Positions 27,555 to 36,055 of a DNA stretch of 64,000 nt are shown here, piece after piece. A program made the translations under genes and the position numbers. Every line of letters starts with the position of its first letter. Positions within the stretch are counted from its first letter, which is position 1. The notes under the pieces were generated by a model. The model did no database searches and was not told the origin of the DNA. It worked only from the letters and a program-made list of their open reading frames with translations. The stretch comes from Falsiroseomonas sp050563535 (GTDB taxonomy: Bacteria > Pseudomonadota > Alphaproteobacteria > Acetobacterales > Acetobacteraceae). Location of the stretch: positions 124,001-188,000 of the forward strand of contig NZ_JBNXUO010000007.1 in assembly GCF_050563535.1 (NCBI RefSeq), read 5' to 3'.

Positions 27555-28931
27555 TCAGGGCGCGAGTGCGTCGAGCAGCGGGGCGGCGGCTTCCAGGCAG
27601 CGGAAGTCCAGCCGCACCGCGCCCTCGCGCACCCTGCCGATCACCGGCACGCGCAGCGCGCGCAGCCGCGCGGCCATCGCACCGGCCGCCGAGCCGGGCA
27701 GGCCGGGCACGGGGTGCAGCGCCAGACCCGCGCTCGGCAACGTTTCCACCGGCAGCGCGCCGGAACCGATCTGGCTGCGGCAGGCCACCACCTCCACCCG
27801 CCAGTCCCGCCCCGCCCAGGCCGCAAGGGGCGCGCGGCAGGCTTCCGCCACCGCGCGGATCTCCGCCTCCCCGCGCAGCAGCAGCCGCAGCGCGGGCAGC
27901 CGGCGCGGCAGGCTGTCCGGGTCGCGGTACAGGCGCAGCGTCGCCTCCAGCGCCGCGATCCGCACCTTGTCGAGCCGCAGCGCGCGGCGCAGCGGATGCG
28001 CGGCGCAGCGCGCGACGAGATCCGCCCGCCCCAGGATGAACCCCGCCTGCGGCCCGCCCAGCAGCTTGTCGCCGGAGAAGGTGACGAGGTCCGCGCCGTC
28101 CCGCACCGCTTCCGCCACCGTCCGTTCGGCCGGCAGGCCGAGCGCGCGGAGATCGGCCAGCGTGCCCGATCCCAGGTCGTCCATCATCGGCACGCCATGC
28201 GCCCGCGCGATCGCCGCCAGGTCGCGCGGCGCGACCTCGGCGCTGAATCCCTCGATCCGGTAGTTGGAGGTGTGGACCTTCAGCAGCAGCGCCGTCCGCT
28301 CCGTGATCGCCCCGGCATAGTCGCGCGGATGCGTGCGGTTGGTGGTGCCGACCTCGACCAGGCGCGTGCCGGCGCTCGCCATGATGTCCGGCATCCGGAA
28401 GCTGCCGCCGATCTCGATCAGCTCCCCGCGGGAGACGACCGTCTCCCGCCCCGCCGCCAGCGCGGCGAGGGCCAGCAGCACGGCGGCGGCGTTGTTGTTG
28501 ACGGCCAGCGCATCCTCCGCGCCGGTCAGGTCCCGCAGCAGGCCGCGCAGGTGGTCGTCGCGCTCGCCGCGGCCTCCGCGCCCGGTGTCGTATTCCAGCG
28601 TGACCGCGCCGCGCATCGCGCCCGCCGCGGCGGCCACCGCCTCCTCCGCCATCGGGGCGCGGCCGAGATTGGTGTGCAGAACCGTGCCGGTCAGGTTCAG
28701 CACGGGGCGAAGCGAGGGCACGGAAGCGCGTTCCAGCAGCGCCGCGGCGGCGGCGGCCAGGGCTTCGGCCGCGCGGACGCGCCCCGCGGCGCGGTCCGCC
28801 GCCACGGCCTCGCGCACCGCCCGTGCCGTCGCCGCGCGGCCGAACCGCGCGATCGCGGCCGTGCCGCCCGCGCTGCGCAGCACGGCGTCGACCGAAGGTG
28901 GATGGTGCGGCGGTGGCGCGGACTGGTCCAT
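27555..28931 (-). CDS. selA: L-seryl-tRNA(Sec) selenium transferase
   Basis: SelA, 458 residues, converts seryl-tRNA(Sec) to selenocysteyl-tRNA(Sec) using selenophosphate and PLP. The N-terminal domain (PPSVDAVLRSAGGTAAIARFGR) recognises the tRNA. The PLP domain carries NLTGTVLHTNLGRAPM, LEYDTGRGGRGERD, and the Schiff-base lysine K289 in TFSGDKLLGGPQAG. Length is as for E. coli SelA (463). It lies 74 bp downstream of the recoded selenoprotein gene on the same strand and is probably co-transcribed with it. It acts with selD and the selC tRNA found a few kilobases away. Confidence 0.97.
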   Translation of the reverse strand: MDQSAPPPHHPPSVDAVLRSAGGTAAIARFGRAATARAVREAVAADRAAGRVRAAEALAAAAAALLERASVPSLRPVLNLTGTVLHTNLGRAPMAEEAVAAAAGAMRGAVTLEYDTGRGGRGERDDHLRGLLRDLTGAEDALAVNNNAAAVLLALAALAAGRETVVSRGELIEIGGSFRMPDIMASAGTRLVEVGTTNRTHPRDYAGAITERTALLLKVHTSNYRIEGFSAEVAPRDLAAIARAHGVPMMDDLGSGTLADLRALGLPAERTVAEAVRDGADLVTFSGDKLLGGPQAGFILGRADLVARCAAHPLRRALRLDKVRIAALEATLRLYRDPDSLPRRLPALRLLLRGEAEIRAVAEACRAPLAAWAGRDWRVEVVACRSQIGSGALPVETLPSAGLALHPVPGLPGSAAGAMAARLRALRVPVIGRVREGAVRLDFRCLEAAAPLLDALAP

Positions 28932-29005
28932 GCGGGGTGGCCCGGAAGGGTAAGGGGGGCGGTTGCCCGCCCCCGCCCCCTTCATCCCACGGCCGCGCCG
29001 CCGCG

Positions 29006-30763
29006 TCAGGCCTTTCCGGAGGCAGACGCCGCCAGCTTCGCCTCCCAATCGCGAGGCAGCGCGACCCGCTTGCTGACGGGTGGGCCCTGGACATGGTTGT
29101 TGACGTAGCCCTTGGACTGGTTGCGCCCCCAGTCGCCCGCGACCACGATGCCGATCCACTCCGGCTTCTGGAACACCGGGACCATCCGGTCGGGATCGCG
29201 CGATTCCCCGTAGGTCGGCGGCAGCAGCCCCTGGTCCACGGCATCGTCCACGCGGAAGCCGGTCTGCCCGCAGTAGTAGGTGTAGCGTTCGACCAGCGAC
29301 GCCTTCACCTTCACGTTCTCGTGGAGGTATCGCCGCAGGTCGTCCTTGCTCCACCCGTCCTTCGCGAAGACCCGCGCAATGGAGGGGCCGAGCATGATCA
29401 GCGGGTGCCAGTTGCTGTAGACCATGCCGAGCGCGGTCCAGTAGCCGCAGGTCCGCTGCCCGATCACGTCGGCGATGAGTTCGGCGTGTTCGACCGCGTT
29501 CTCGCTGCCCGAATAGGTAGGCGGGCTGATCGCCACAACCGACTGCACGGTGACCACGTTCTCCCCCGCCGCGAAGCCGCGATCCACGCTAAAGGGCTGC
29601 CAGCCGAGTTCCGCCACCGCCTCCTCGTTCTCCGCCGCGGCGACCAGCCAGGTCTGGCCGATGCTGCCCTTGTCCGACCCTTCCGGCGCATGGTGGAAGC
29701 CGCCGATGTTGCGCAGGAACAGACGCAGGAAGCGCCCGATGGAGGTGTTGGCGATCTTGCCCACCCGCATCACGCCCTGCCCGGAATTGAGGTGGAGCTG
29801 CCGCGCGACGGGGCCGTTGACCACGATCATCGACTCCCAGCCCGGGGTCGATCCCGCATCCTCGATCCGGTAGCGCGGGTCGGCCACCGCTTCCACGGCG
29901 GCCAGCAGCACCGGCATGTATTCGGGGCGGCATCCCGCCATCACGCCGTTCACCGCGACGTTCCACACCGTCGCCTCGCGGTTGGCGATGGGGATGCAGC
30001 CGATCACGTCCTGCGGCGGGCGGTCGGTGAATTCCAGGAAGCGCGCCACGCGGTCGGGCGTCGGCGGGGTGATGGGCAGGCCGTCCGACCAGTTGCGTTC
30101 GTAGAAATGCTCGTTCACCGCGTCGAGCGAGCCGCGGAAGACGACCTCGCCCGGCGTCGGCTCGGCCGGCGGTGCGGCGAAGGCGCCGGCGCGGGTCTTC
30201 GACAGGCCTTCGATGATGCGGGGCAGCAGGTGACCTTCCACCTTCGCCACCAGCTCCTCGGTGCTGTCGGTCATCGGGACGCCGGGAAATTCGGCGATGG
30301 CCAGGTCGGGCAGGCCGAGCCCGCGCGCCACCACCGCCGCCTGCTTCAGGAAGCCCGACGAGATCACGGATACGGCCGGCACCCCGGCCCGTTCAGCCAC
30401 TGCACTGGCCCGCAGCACGGCGGGCGTGCAGGCGCCTCAGGCGCCTATCGCGGATATGACCGCATCGACCTTGTGCGCCTTCAGCAGGTCCGGCACGCGC
30501 GCCACCAGCTCCCGCTGGTTCGGGCCGTGCAGGTTGCCGAAGGTGTCGTAGGTGACGAAGCGGATGCCCGGATAACGGGCGGACAGGCGCTCCCGCAGGA
30601 TCGGGAAGATGTCCTCGCCCCGGAACAGGTAGTCCCAGAACTCCGCCACCGTCTTGCCCGACAGGTCGGCCACCCGGTCCTGCGTCGCGACCTCGGGGAA
30701 GACCTTGCGGCCGAGCGGCCACACCACCTCGTATCCGGGTTCCTGCGGAACGGCTGCGGCCAT
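29006..30763 (-). CDS. UGSC-type selenoprotein with in-frame TGA (Sec109)
   Basis: Two adjacent open frames in the same phase are joined by one TGA at 30437-30439; read as selenocysteine they give a 585-residue protein. The motif around the codon is AVISAIGA-U109-GACTPAV, so Sec and C112 form a U-G-A-C redox pair similar to the U-G-S-C motif of UGSC selenoproteins. Residues 1 to about 192 make the UGSC-like module, with the flanking VPAVSVISSGF strand. A Pro-rich linker follows at about 193-206. The remainder, with NWSDGLPITPPTPDRV, is a large domain of unknown function with conserved Cys in VIGCIPI, QRTCGYW and YYCGQTG. ATG at 30763 follows GGGAGGGAGGAAG. selA, selB, selD and tRNA-Sec adjoin it, and a SECIS-like hairpin lies just after the TGA. 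A nonsense mutation is the less likely alternative. Confidence 0.9.
30401..30445 (-). promoter_or_regulatory. Candidate bacterial SECIS element at the Sec codon
   Basis: In the mRNA, the twelve bases GGCGCCUGCACG after the UGA lead into a hairpin with stem CCCGC/GCGGG (30420-30424 with 30409-30413) and a six-base loop CGUGCU (30414-30419). Below an internal loop, UGCA (30427-30430) can pair with UGCA (30401-30404). The loop starts 18 bases after the UGA, the same distance as in E. coli fdhF. The UGA itself is also the triloop of a perfect GGCGCC-UGA-GGCGCC hairpin (30431-30445). SelB is expected to bind the apical loop. Confidence 0.65.
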
Positions 30764-30896
30764 CGCGGACTTCCTCCCTCCCGCGTCGGCGCGCGGGTCC
30801 ACCGGCATGACAGACCCCGTGCGCGTCGACGTCAAGCAGGCTTGGAAGGCGGCGCGAAACGCGCTTCGCTGCGTGCGGGAAGAAGGACGCGTCCAG

Positions 30897-32840
30897 GTGC
30901 AGGCGGCAACGGGCGACGAGGGCCTGATCCTCGCCACGGCGGGGCATATCGACCACGGCAAGACCACGCTTGTCGGCGCGCTGACCGGCACCGACACGGA
31001 CCGCCTGCCGGAGGAGAAGGCGCGCGGCATCTCCATCGACCTCGGCTTCGCGCATATGGACCTGCCGCCGCCCCTGCGCGGCCGCATCGCCTTCGTCGAC
31101 GTGCCCGGCCATGAACGCTTCCTCCGCAACATGCTGGCCGGCGTGGGCGGCGCGGGCGCCGCGCTGCTGGCGGTCGCCGCCGATGACGGCGTGATGCCGC
31201 AGACGCGCGAGCACCTGGAGATCCTCGACCTCCTCGGCATCCCCGGCGCCGCGGTCGCCATCACGAAATGCGACCGCGTGGCCGCCCCGCGCCTGGCGGA
31301 GGTGACGCGCGATGTCGCCGCGCTGGTCGCCCGCACCAGCTTGGCCGGCGCGCCCGTGGTCCCGACCGCGGCGCCTTCGGGGCAGGGCATCGCCGCGTTG
31401 CGCGATGCGCTGGTCGACGCCGCGCGCCGCCATGCCGGGGCGGCCGGCGCGCTGGCCGGCGAGCCCGTCCGCTTCGTCGTGGACCGCGCCTTCACCGTCG
31501 CCGGCAGCGGCAGCGTGGTCACCGGCACGGTGCTGCGCGGCGCGGTGGCGCCGGGCGATTCGCTGCTGCTGGCGCCACGCGGGCATCCGGTGCGGGTGCG
31601 GGGCGTGCAGGTGGCCGGCGCAGCGGTGCCGCGGGCGGGGGCGGGCCAGCGTTGCGCGCTGAACCTCGCCGGGATCGAGCGGGCGGAGCTTGGCCGCGGC
31701 GACTGGCTGCTGCCGCCGGCGCTGCATCGCCCGACCGCGCGGCTGGACGTGGAGCTGCGCGCGGCGCCCTCGGCCGGGACGGGGCTGGCGCACTGGACGC
31801 CCTGCATCCTCCATCTCGGCGCGGCGGCGGTGCCGGGGCGGCTGCGCCTCCGCCGCGGCGCCGCGATCGGGCCGGGCGCGGATGGCGTGGCGCAGCTGGT
31901 GCTCGATGCCTCCGTCGTCGCCCTCGCCGGCGAACGCTTCGTGCTGCGCGACCCGGCGGGGCGCCGCACGCTGGCCGGCGGACGCATCCTCGACCCCTTC
32001 GCGCCGTCGCGCGCCCGCCCGGGGCGCGTGGCGGAGCTCTCCGCGCTCCGCGAGCCTGATCCAGCCCTCGCCCTGAGGGCCCTGTTGGCGGCCCGGCCCG
32101 AGGGCATCGACCCCTCGCCCTTCGCCGCTGCGCGCAACCTCGACGCGCCGACGCTCGATGCCGCGCTGGCCCGCGCGGGAGCGGTGCTGCTCGGGCGGCC
32201 GCCGCGCTGCCTCGCGCGCACCGCGCTCGATGCGGTCCGGGCCCGCATCGCCGCGCGTCTCCGCGAAGGCGGCGCGGGGGTGGCGGCGGAGACGCTGCGC
32301 CGCGCCGCCGCGCCCCCCGGCCTGCCGCCCGCGGCCTTCGCGGCCCTGCTGCGGGCGATGGCGGCCGAAGGCGCGCTGGACCTGTCGGCCGGCGGCGTGG
32401 TGCGGCTGCCGGAGGCGGCGCGGCAGGCGACGCTCGCCCGCCGGGACGGGCGGCACGCCCTGCTGGAGGAGCTGGAGAGGATCGGGCGGGACGGCGTGGC
32501 TGCGGCGGATGCGGGGCGGCTGCTTCACGCCCCGCCCGCCTTCCTGCTCGCCCTGCTCGACGGCCTTCGCCGGGACGGCCTGGCGCATCAGGTCGCCGGC
32601 CGCTGGTACGCGGCCGCCGCGATGGACGGCCTGGCGGAGGTCGCGGCGCGGCTGGCCGCCGCCCGCCCCGGCGGCTTCACCGCGGCCGAGTTCCGCGACG
32701 CCGCCGGGATCGGCCGCAACCGCACCATCGAGGTCCTGGAACACCTGGACGCGGTCGGCGTCACGCGGCGGGAAGGCGCGGTGCGCCGCCTGTCGCCCCG
32801 CGCCGCGCATCACCCTGCGGGAGCCGGCCATGCCGAATGA
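30897..32840 (+). CDS. selB: Selenocysteine-specific elongation factor
   Basis: SelB, 647 residues from the GTG at 30897, delivers Sec-tRNA to UGA codons marked by a SECIS. The GTPase domain has ATAGHIDHGKT (G1, lysine 22), DVPGHE (G3) and ITKCD (G4). EF-Tu-like beta-barrel domains follow (VDRAFTVAGSGSVVTGTVLRG). The C-terminal third contains winged helices that bind the SECIS, such as FTAAEFRDAAGIGRNRTIEVLEHLD. The GTG is preferred: it follows AGAAGGA at 9-base spacing and begins near the conserved GTPase start. An in-frame ATG at 30807 would add 30 residues. The gene is divergent from the selenoprotein and overlaps the next gene by 11 bp. Confidence 0.96.
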   Translation: MQAATGDEGLILATAGHIDHGKTTLVGALTGTDTDRLPEEKARGISIDLGFAHMDLPPPLRGRIAFVDVPGHERFLRNMLAGVGGAGAALLAVAADDGVMPQTREHLEILDLLGIPGAAVAITKCDRVAAPRLAEVTRDVAALVARTSLAGAPVVPTAAPSGQGIAALRDALVDAARRHAGAAGALAGEPVRFVVDRAFTVAGSGSVVTGTVLRGAVAPGDSLLLAPRGHPVRVRGVQVAGAAVPRAGAGQRCALNLAGIERAELGRGDWLLPPALHRPTARLDVELRAAPSAGTGLAHWTPCILHLGAAAVPGRLRLRRGAAIGPGADGVAQLVLDASVVALAGERFVLRDPAGRRTLAGGRILDPFAPSRARPGRVAELSALREPDPALALRALLAARPEGIDPSPFAAARNLDAPTLDAALARAGAVLLGRPPRCLARTALDAVRARIAARLREGGAGVAAETLRRAAAPPGLPPAAFAALLRAMAAEGALDLSAGGVVRLPEAARQATLARRDGRHALLEELERIGRDGVAAADAGRLLHAPPAFLLALLDGLRRDGLAHQVAGRWYAAAAMDGLAEVAARLAAARPGGFTAAEFRDAAGIGRNRTIEVLEHLDAVGVTRREGAVRRLSPRAAHHPAGAGHAE

Positions 32841-33771
32841 CGCCTTCGACCATGACGTGCTGGTGATGGGCGCCGGCATCGCGGGGCTTGCCGCCGCCAC
32901 CGCCTGCGCCGCGGCCGGGCTGCGTACTGCGGTCGCCGGCACCGGCCTGTTCGGCGGGCTGGTGCTGAACGTCAACGACCTGGTCGAGCCGCCGCGGCCC
33001 GACCAGGCCTCGGGCGCCGACTATGCGGCGACGCTGTTCGGCGAGGCGATGGAGGCCGGGGCCGAGCCGATCGACGGCCCCGTCGCCACGCTGTGGCGCG
33101 ATGGCGCGGGCTTCGCGGCGCGGCCGGAGGAGGAGCCCGGCCGGGTGCTGCGCGCGCGCGCCGTCATCTGCGCCACCGGCGCCTCGCCCCGGCCGCTGCC
33201 GGTGCCGGGCGCCGGGGCCTTCGCGCATCGCGGCATCGCCCATTGCGCCGATTGCGACGGCCCGCTGCATCGCGGCCGCCCGGTGGTGGTGGTGGGCGGC
33301 GGCGATGCGGCGCTGCAGGGCGCGCTGACCCTGGCCGCCTGGGCGTCCGAGGTGCATGTCCTGCTCCGCGGCGCCGCACCCCGCGCGCGGGCGGAGTTCG
33401 TGGCGCGCGCAGCGGCGGAACCCCGCATCCGGCTGCACCGCAATGCCGAGATCCTCCGCCTGCTGGGCGAGGACGGGCTGGAGGCGGTGGAGGTGCGGGA
33501 AGGGGCGGGAGCCCCGCTGCGGATCGCCGCCCGCGCGGTCTTCCCCTGGATCGGGCTGATGCCCAACACCGCCGCGCTGCCGGCGGAGGTGACGCGGGAC
33601 GCGGATGGCGCGGTGGTGGTGGATGCGGCGCTGCGGACCTCGCTGCCCGGCCTTTTCGCCGCGGGCGCGGTTCGCGCGGGGCATGGCGGCCGGTTGCGGC
33701 ATGCGCTCCACGATGGTGAAGGCGCCGCACGCGGCGTCATCGCGATGCTGACGACCGGAGCCGCCGCATGA
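32830..33771 (+). CDS. Thioredoxin reductase-like FAD/NAD(P) oxidoreductase
   Basis: A 313-residue low-molecular-weight thioredoxin-reductase-type flavoprotein. The FAD motif is VLVMGAGIAGLAAA, the NAD(P) motif is VVVVGGGDAALQGAL, and the redox-active pair is C139-A-D-C142 in IAHCADCDGP. The terminal FAD segment includes LPGLFAAGAV. Length equals TrxB. It sits between selB and selD with overlaps of 11 bp and 4 bp. It may therefore reduce the Sec-Cys pair of the nearby selenoprotein or supply reduced selenium; that role is inferred. No thioredoxin is encoded in the cluster. Confidence 0.88.
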   Translation: MPNDAFDHDVLVMGAGIAGLAAATACAAAGLRTAVAGTGLFGGLVLNVNDLVEPPRPDQASGADYAATLFGEAMEAGAEPIDGPVATLWRDGAGFAARPEEEPGRVLRARAVICATGASPRPLPVPGAGAFAHRGIAHCADCDGPLHRGRPVVVVGGGDAALQGALTLAAWASEVHVLLRGAAPRARAEFVARAAAEPRIRLHRNAEILRLLGEDGLEAVEVREGAGAPLRIAARAVFPWIGLMPNTAALPAEVTRDADGAVVVDAALRTSLPGLFAAGAVRAGHGGRLRHALHDGEGAARGVIAMLTTGAAA

Positions 33772-34877
33772 CCCATGCCCCCGCCGACGCCCCACGCCTG
33801 ACGCAGATGGCCCATGGCGGCGGCTGCGGCTGCAAGCTGGCCCCTGCCGTGCTGCAACGCCTGCTCGCCGGCCAGCCGGCGATGGCGGCCTTCCCGCAAC
33901 TGCTGGTCGGCACCGAGACGGGGGACGACGCGGCGGTCTGGCGGACGCCGGAGGGCGGCTGCATCGTCGCCACCACGGACTTCTTCATGCCTGTGGTGGA
34001 CGACCCGCGCGACTTCGGCCGGATCGCCGCGACCAACGCCATCAGCGACGTCTACGCAATGGGCGCGCGGCCGATCTTCGCGCTCGCCATCCTCGGCCTG
34101 CCGCTCGGCGCGCTGCCGGTCGAGGTGGCGGGCCGCATCCTGGCGGGCGGGGCGGAAGCCTGCGCGGCGGCCGGCATCCCCGTGGCCGGCGGCCATTCGA
34201 TCGACACGGCGGAGCCGATCTACGGCCTCGCCGTCATCGGCACCTGCCGGCCCGGGCAGGTGCGGCGCAACGCGGGGGCGCTGGATGGGGATGCGCTGAT
34301 CCTCACCAAGCCGCTCGGCGTCGGCGTGCATGCGAACGCCCATCGCCGCGGCGAACTGGACGCCGCGGGCTATGCCGACCTCATCGCCACCACCACCACG
34401 CTGAACCGCATCGGCGCCGAGCTCGGCGACATGGCGGAGGTGCATGCGGTGACGGACGTCACCGGCTTCGGGCTGCTGGGGCATGGGCTGGAGATGGCGC
34501 GCGGCAGCGGCCTCGCGCTCCGGATCGACCCCGCGTCGGTGCCGCTGCTGCCGCAGGCGATGGCGCTGGCCGAGGCCGGCTTCGTCACCGGCGGGTCGCT
34601 GCGCAACTGGGACAGCTACGGGAGTGAGGTGGCGCTGCCGGACGCCTTGCCGGAGGCGATGCGCCACCTGCTGACGGACCCGCAGACCTCGGGTGGCCTT
34701 CTCATCGCCTGCGCGCCGGAGGGCGCCGGCGCGCTGCTCGGCCGCATCCGCGCGGCGGGCCATGCGGCCGCGGCGATCATCGGGCGGGTGGAAGGGGGGC
34801 CGCCCCGCCTGGTGGTGGCGGAAGGGAATGGGAGTCGAACCCACCAGGGACCGCCGGGCGGCCCCTCCCGGATTTGA
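33768..34877 (+). CDS. selD: Selenide, water dikinase (selenophosphate synthetase)
   Basis: SelD, 369 residues, makes selenophosphate from selenide and ATP. The N-terminal catalytic motif reads HGGGCGCKL, with C20 and K23 corresponding to E. coli Cys17 and Lys20, so it is a Cys form, not a Sec form. AIR-synthase-type features are ETGDDAAVW, TTDFFMPVVDDPRDFGRIAATNAISDVYAMG and VAGGHSIDTAEPIYGLAVIG. ATG at 33768 overlaps the preceding stop by 4 bp. The last 21 codons read antisense through the tRNA-Sec gene, giving an unusual Gly-Pro-rich tail; the family normally ends about 20 residues earlier. Confidence 0.96.
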   Translation: MTHAPADAPRLTQMAHGGGCGCKLAPAVLQRLLAGQPAMAAFPQLLVGTETGDDAAVWRTPEGGCIVATTDFFMPVVDDPRDFGRIAATNAISDVYAMGARPIFALAILGLPLGALPVEVAGRILAGGAEACAAAGIPVAGGHSIDTAEPIYGLAVIGTCRPGQVRRNAGALDGDALILTKPLGVGVHANAHRRGELDAAGYADLIATTTTLNRIGAELGDMAEVHAVTDVTGFGLLGHGLEMARGSGLALRIDPASVPLLPQAMALAEAGFVTGGSLRNWDSYGSEVALPDALPEAMRHLLTDPQTSGGLLIACAPEGAGALLGRIRAAGHAAAAIIGRVEGGPPRLVVAEGNGSRTHQGPPGGPSRI

Positions 34878-34912
34878 AGTCCGGACGCCCCACCGGGGAA
34901 CGCTTCCCTTCC
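34816..34912 (-). tRNA. selC: tRNA-Sec (anticodon TCA)
   Basis: A 97-base gene including encoded CCA on the minus strand. The acceptor arm GGAAGGGA pairs perfectly with TCCCTTCC, followed by discriminator G and CCA. The anticodon arm CCGGACTTCAAATCCGG presents TCA. A long extra arm is formed by GAGGGGCCGCC and CGGTCCC sequences, and the T arm contains GGTTCGACTCCCA. These are the hallmarks of bacterial selenocysteine tRNA. The 3' end overlaps the end of selD on the opposite strand by 62 bp. Confidence 0.96.
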
Positions 34913-35046
34913 GCGGGCGCGCCAGCCTGCCGCACCGCCGCGCTGGCGTCCATCGCATCACCCGTTGCGCGCCGCGGCGCGGACCGCGCATCATCGCCGC
35001 AACGGCGGCGGCGACGAAGCCGCCCGATCAGGGAGGAGCGTTCGCC

Positions 35047-36036
35047 ATGCGTGCCATGTCCCGCCGGGCTCTTCTGCTCGCCATTTCCGCCGCACCGGCC
35101 GCGCCGCGCTTGGCGCAGGCGCAGTCCGACTTCCCGAACCGGCCGCTGCGCATCATCGTGCCCTTCCTGCCCGGCGGCGGGCTCGACCTGCTGGCGCGGC
35201 AGATGGCGGAACCGATGCGCGCCGCGCTCGGCCAGCCCGTGGTGGTGGAGAACCGGGCGGGCGCCGCCGGGCAGATCGGCACGCAGGCGGTCGCCCGCGC
35301 CGCGCCCGATGGCTACACGCTGCTGCTGGCCACCGCGGGCGAGATCGCGGTGGCGCCGCCGCTCTATGGCGATCGCCTGTCCTACGACCCGCTGCGCGAC
35401 CTCGCGCCCGTCACGCTCGCGGCGCGCATCCCGAACGTGCTTGTGGTCGGGCCGCAGGTGCCGGCCCGCAGCGTGGGCGAACTGCTCGCGCTGGCGCGCG
35501 CCAACCCGGACCAGCTCTCCTTCGCGACCGGCGGCGTCGGCAACATCCAGCACCTGAACGGCGAGATGATGAACCGCATCGCCGGGGTGCGCACGGTGCA
35601 CGTCCCCTATCGCGGCACCGCCGCGGCGATCACCGACGTGGCGGCCGGGCGCGTCACGATGCACTTCGCCGGCGCCGCGGGGATGCTGCCGCTGATCCAG
35701 GAAGGCAGGCTGCGGCCGCTCGCCGTCACGTCGCGCACGCGGCTGCCGAGCATGCCGGACCTGCCCGCCATGGCGGAGGACCCCGCCCTGGCCGGCTACG
35801 AGCTGGAGAACTGGTTCGGCCTGCTCACCACCGGCGGCACGCCGGAGCCGGTCGTGGCGCGGCTGAACGCCGTCGCGACCGCCGCGCTGCGCAGCGCCGA
35901 GCTGGCGTCCCGGATGCTGGAGCAGGGCTCGATCCCCGCGCCGATGGCGCCGGCCGAGTTCCGCCGCTTCATCGAGGCGGAGATCGCCAAGCTCGGCACC
36001 ATCGTGCGGGAGGCGCGGATCACCCCCGAGGGCTGA
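35047..36036 (+). CDS. Bug/TctC-family periplasmic solute receptor
   Basis: A 329-residue receptor. The signal peptide is MSRRALLLAISAAPAAPRLA, followed by FPNRPLRIIVPFLPGGGLD, VVENRAGAAGQIG and PYRGTAAAITDVAAGRVTM. ATG at 35047 follows GGGAGGA. It is convergent with the PrpD-family gene that ends at 36056, so it may capture the substrate of the tricarboxylate-type enzymes encoded there; this link is positional only. Confidence 0.92.
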   Translation: MRAMSRRALLLAISAAPAAPRLAQAQSDFPNRPLRIIVPFLPGGGLDLLARQMAEPMRAALGQPVVVENRAGAAGQIGTQAVARAAPDGYTLLLATAGEIAVAPPLYGDRLSYDPLRDLAPVTLAARIPNVLVVGPQVPARSVGELLALARANPDQLSFATGGVGNIQHLNGEMMNRIAGVRTVHVPYRGTAAAITDVAAGRVTMHFAGAAGMLPLIQEGRLRPLAVTSRTRLPSMPDLPAMAEDPALAGYELENWFGLLTTGGTPEPVVARLNAVATAALRSAELASRMLEQGSIPAPMAPAEFRRFIEAEIAKLGTIVREARITPEG

Positions 36037-36055
36037 TCCCGCCGGCCGGCGGGCC

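Noticed and set aside
30437..30439. Stop codon making the selenoprotein gene a pseudogene or two genes
   Set aside because: Both sides are in one phase, the Sec machinery adjoins it, the context is UGSC-like with Cys at +3, and a SECIS-like hairpin follows.
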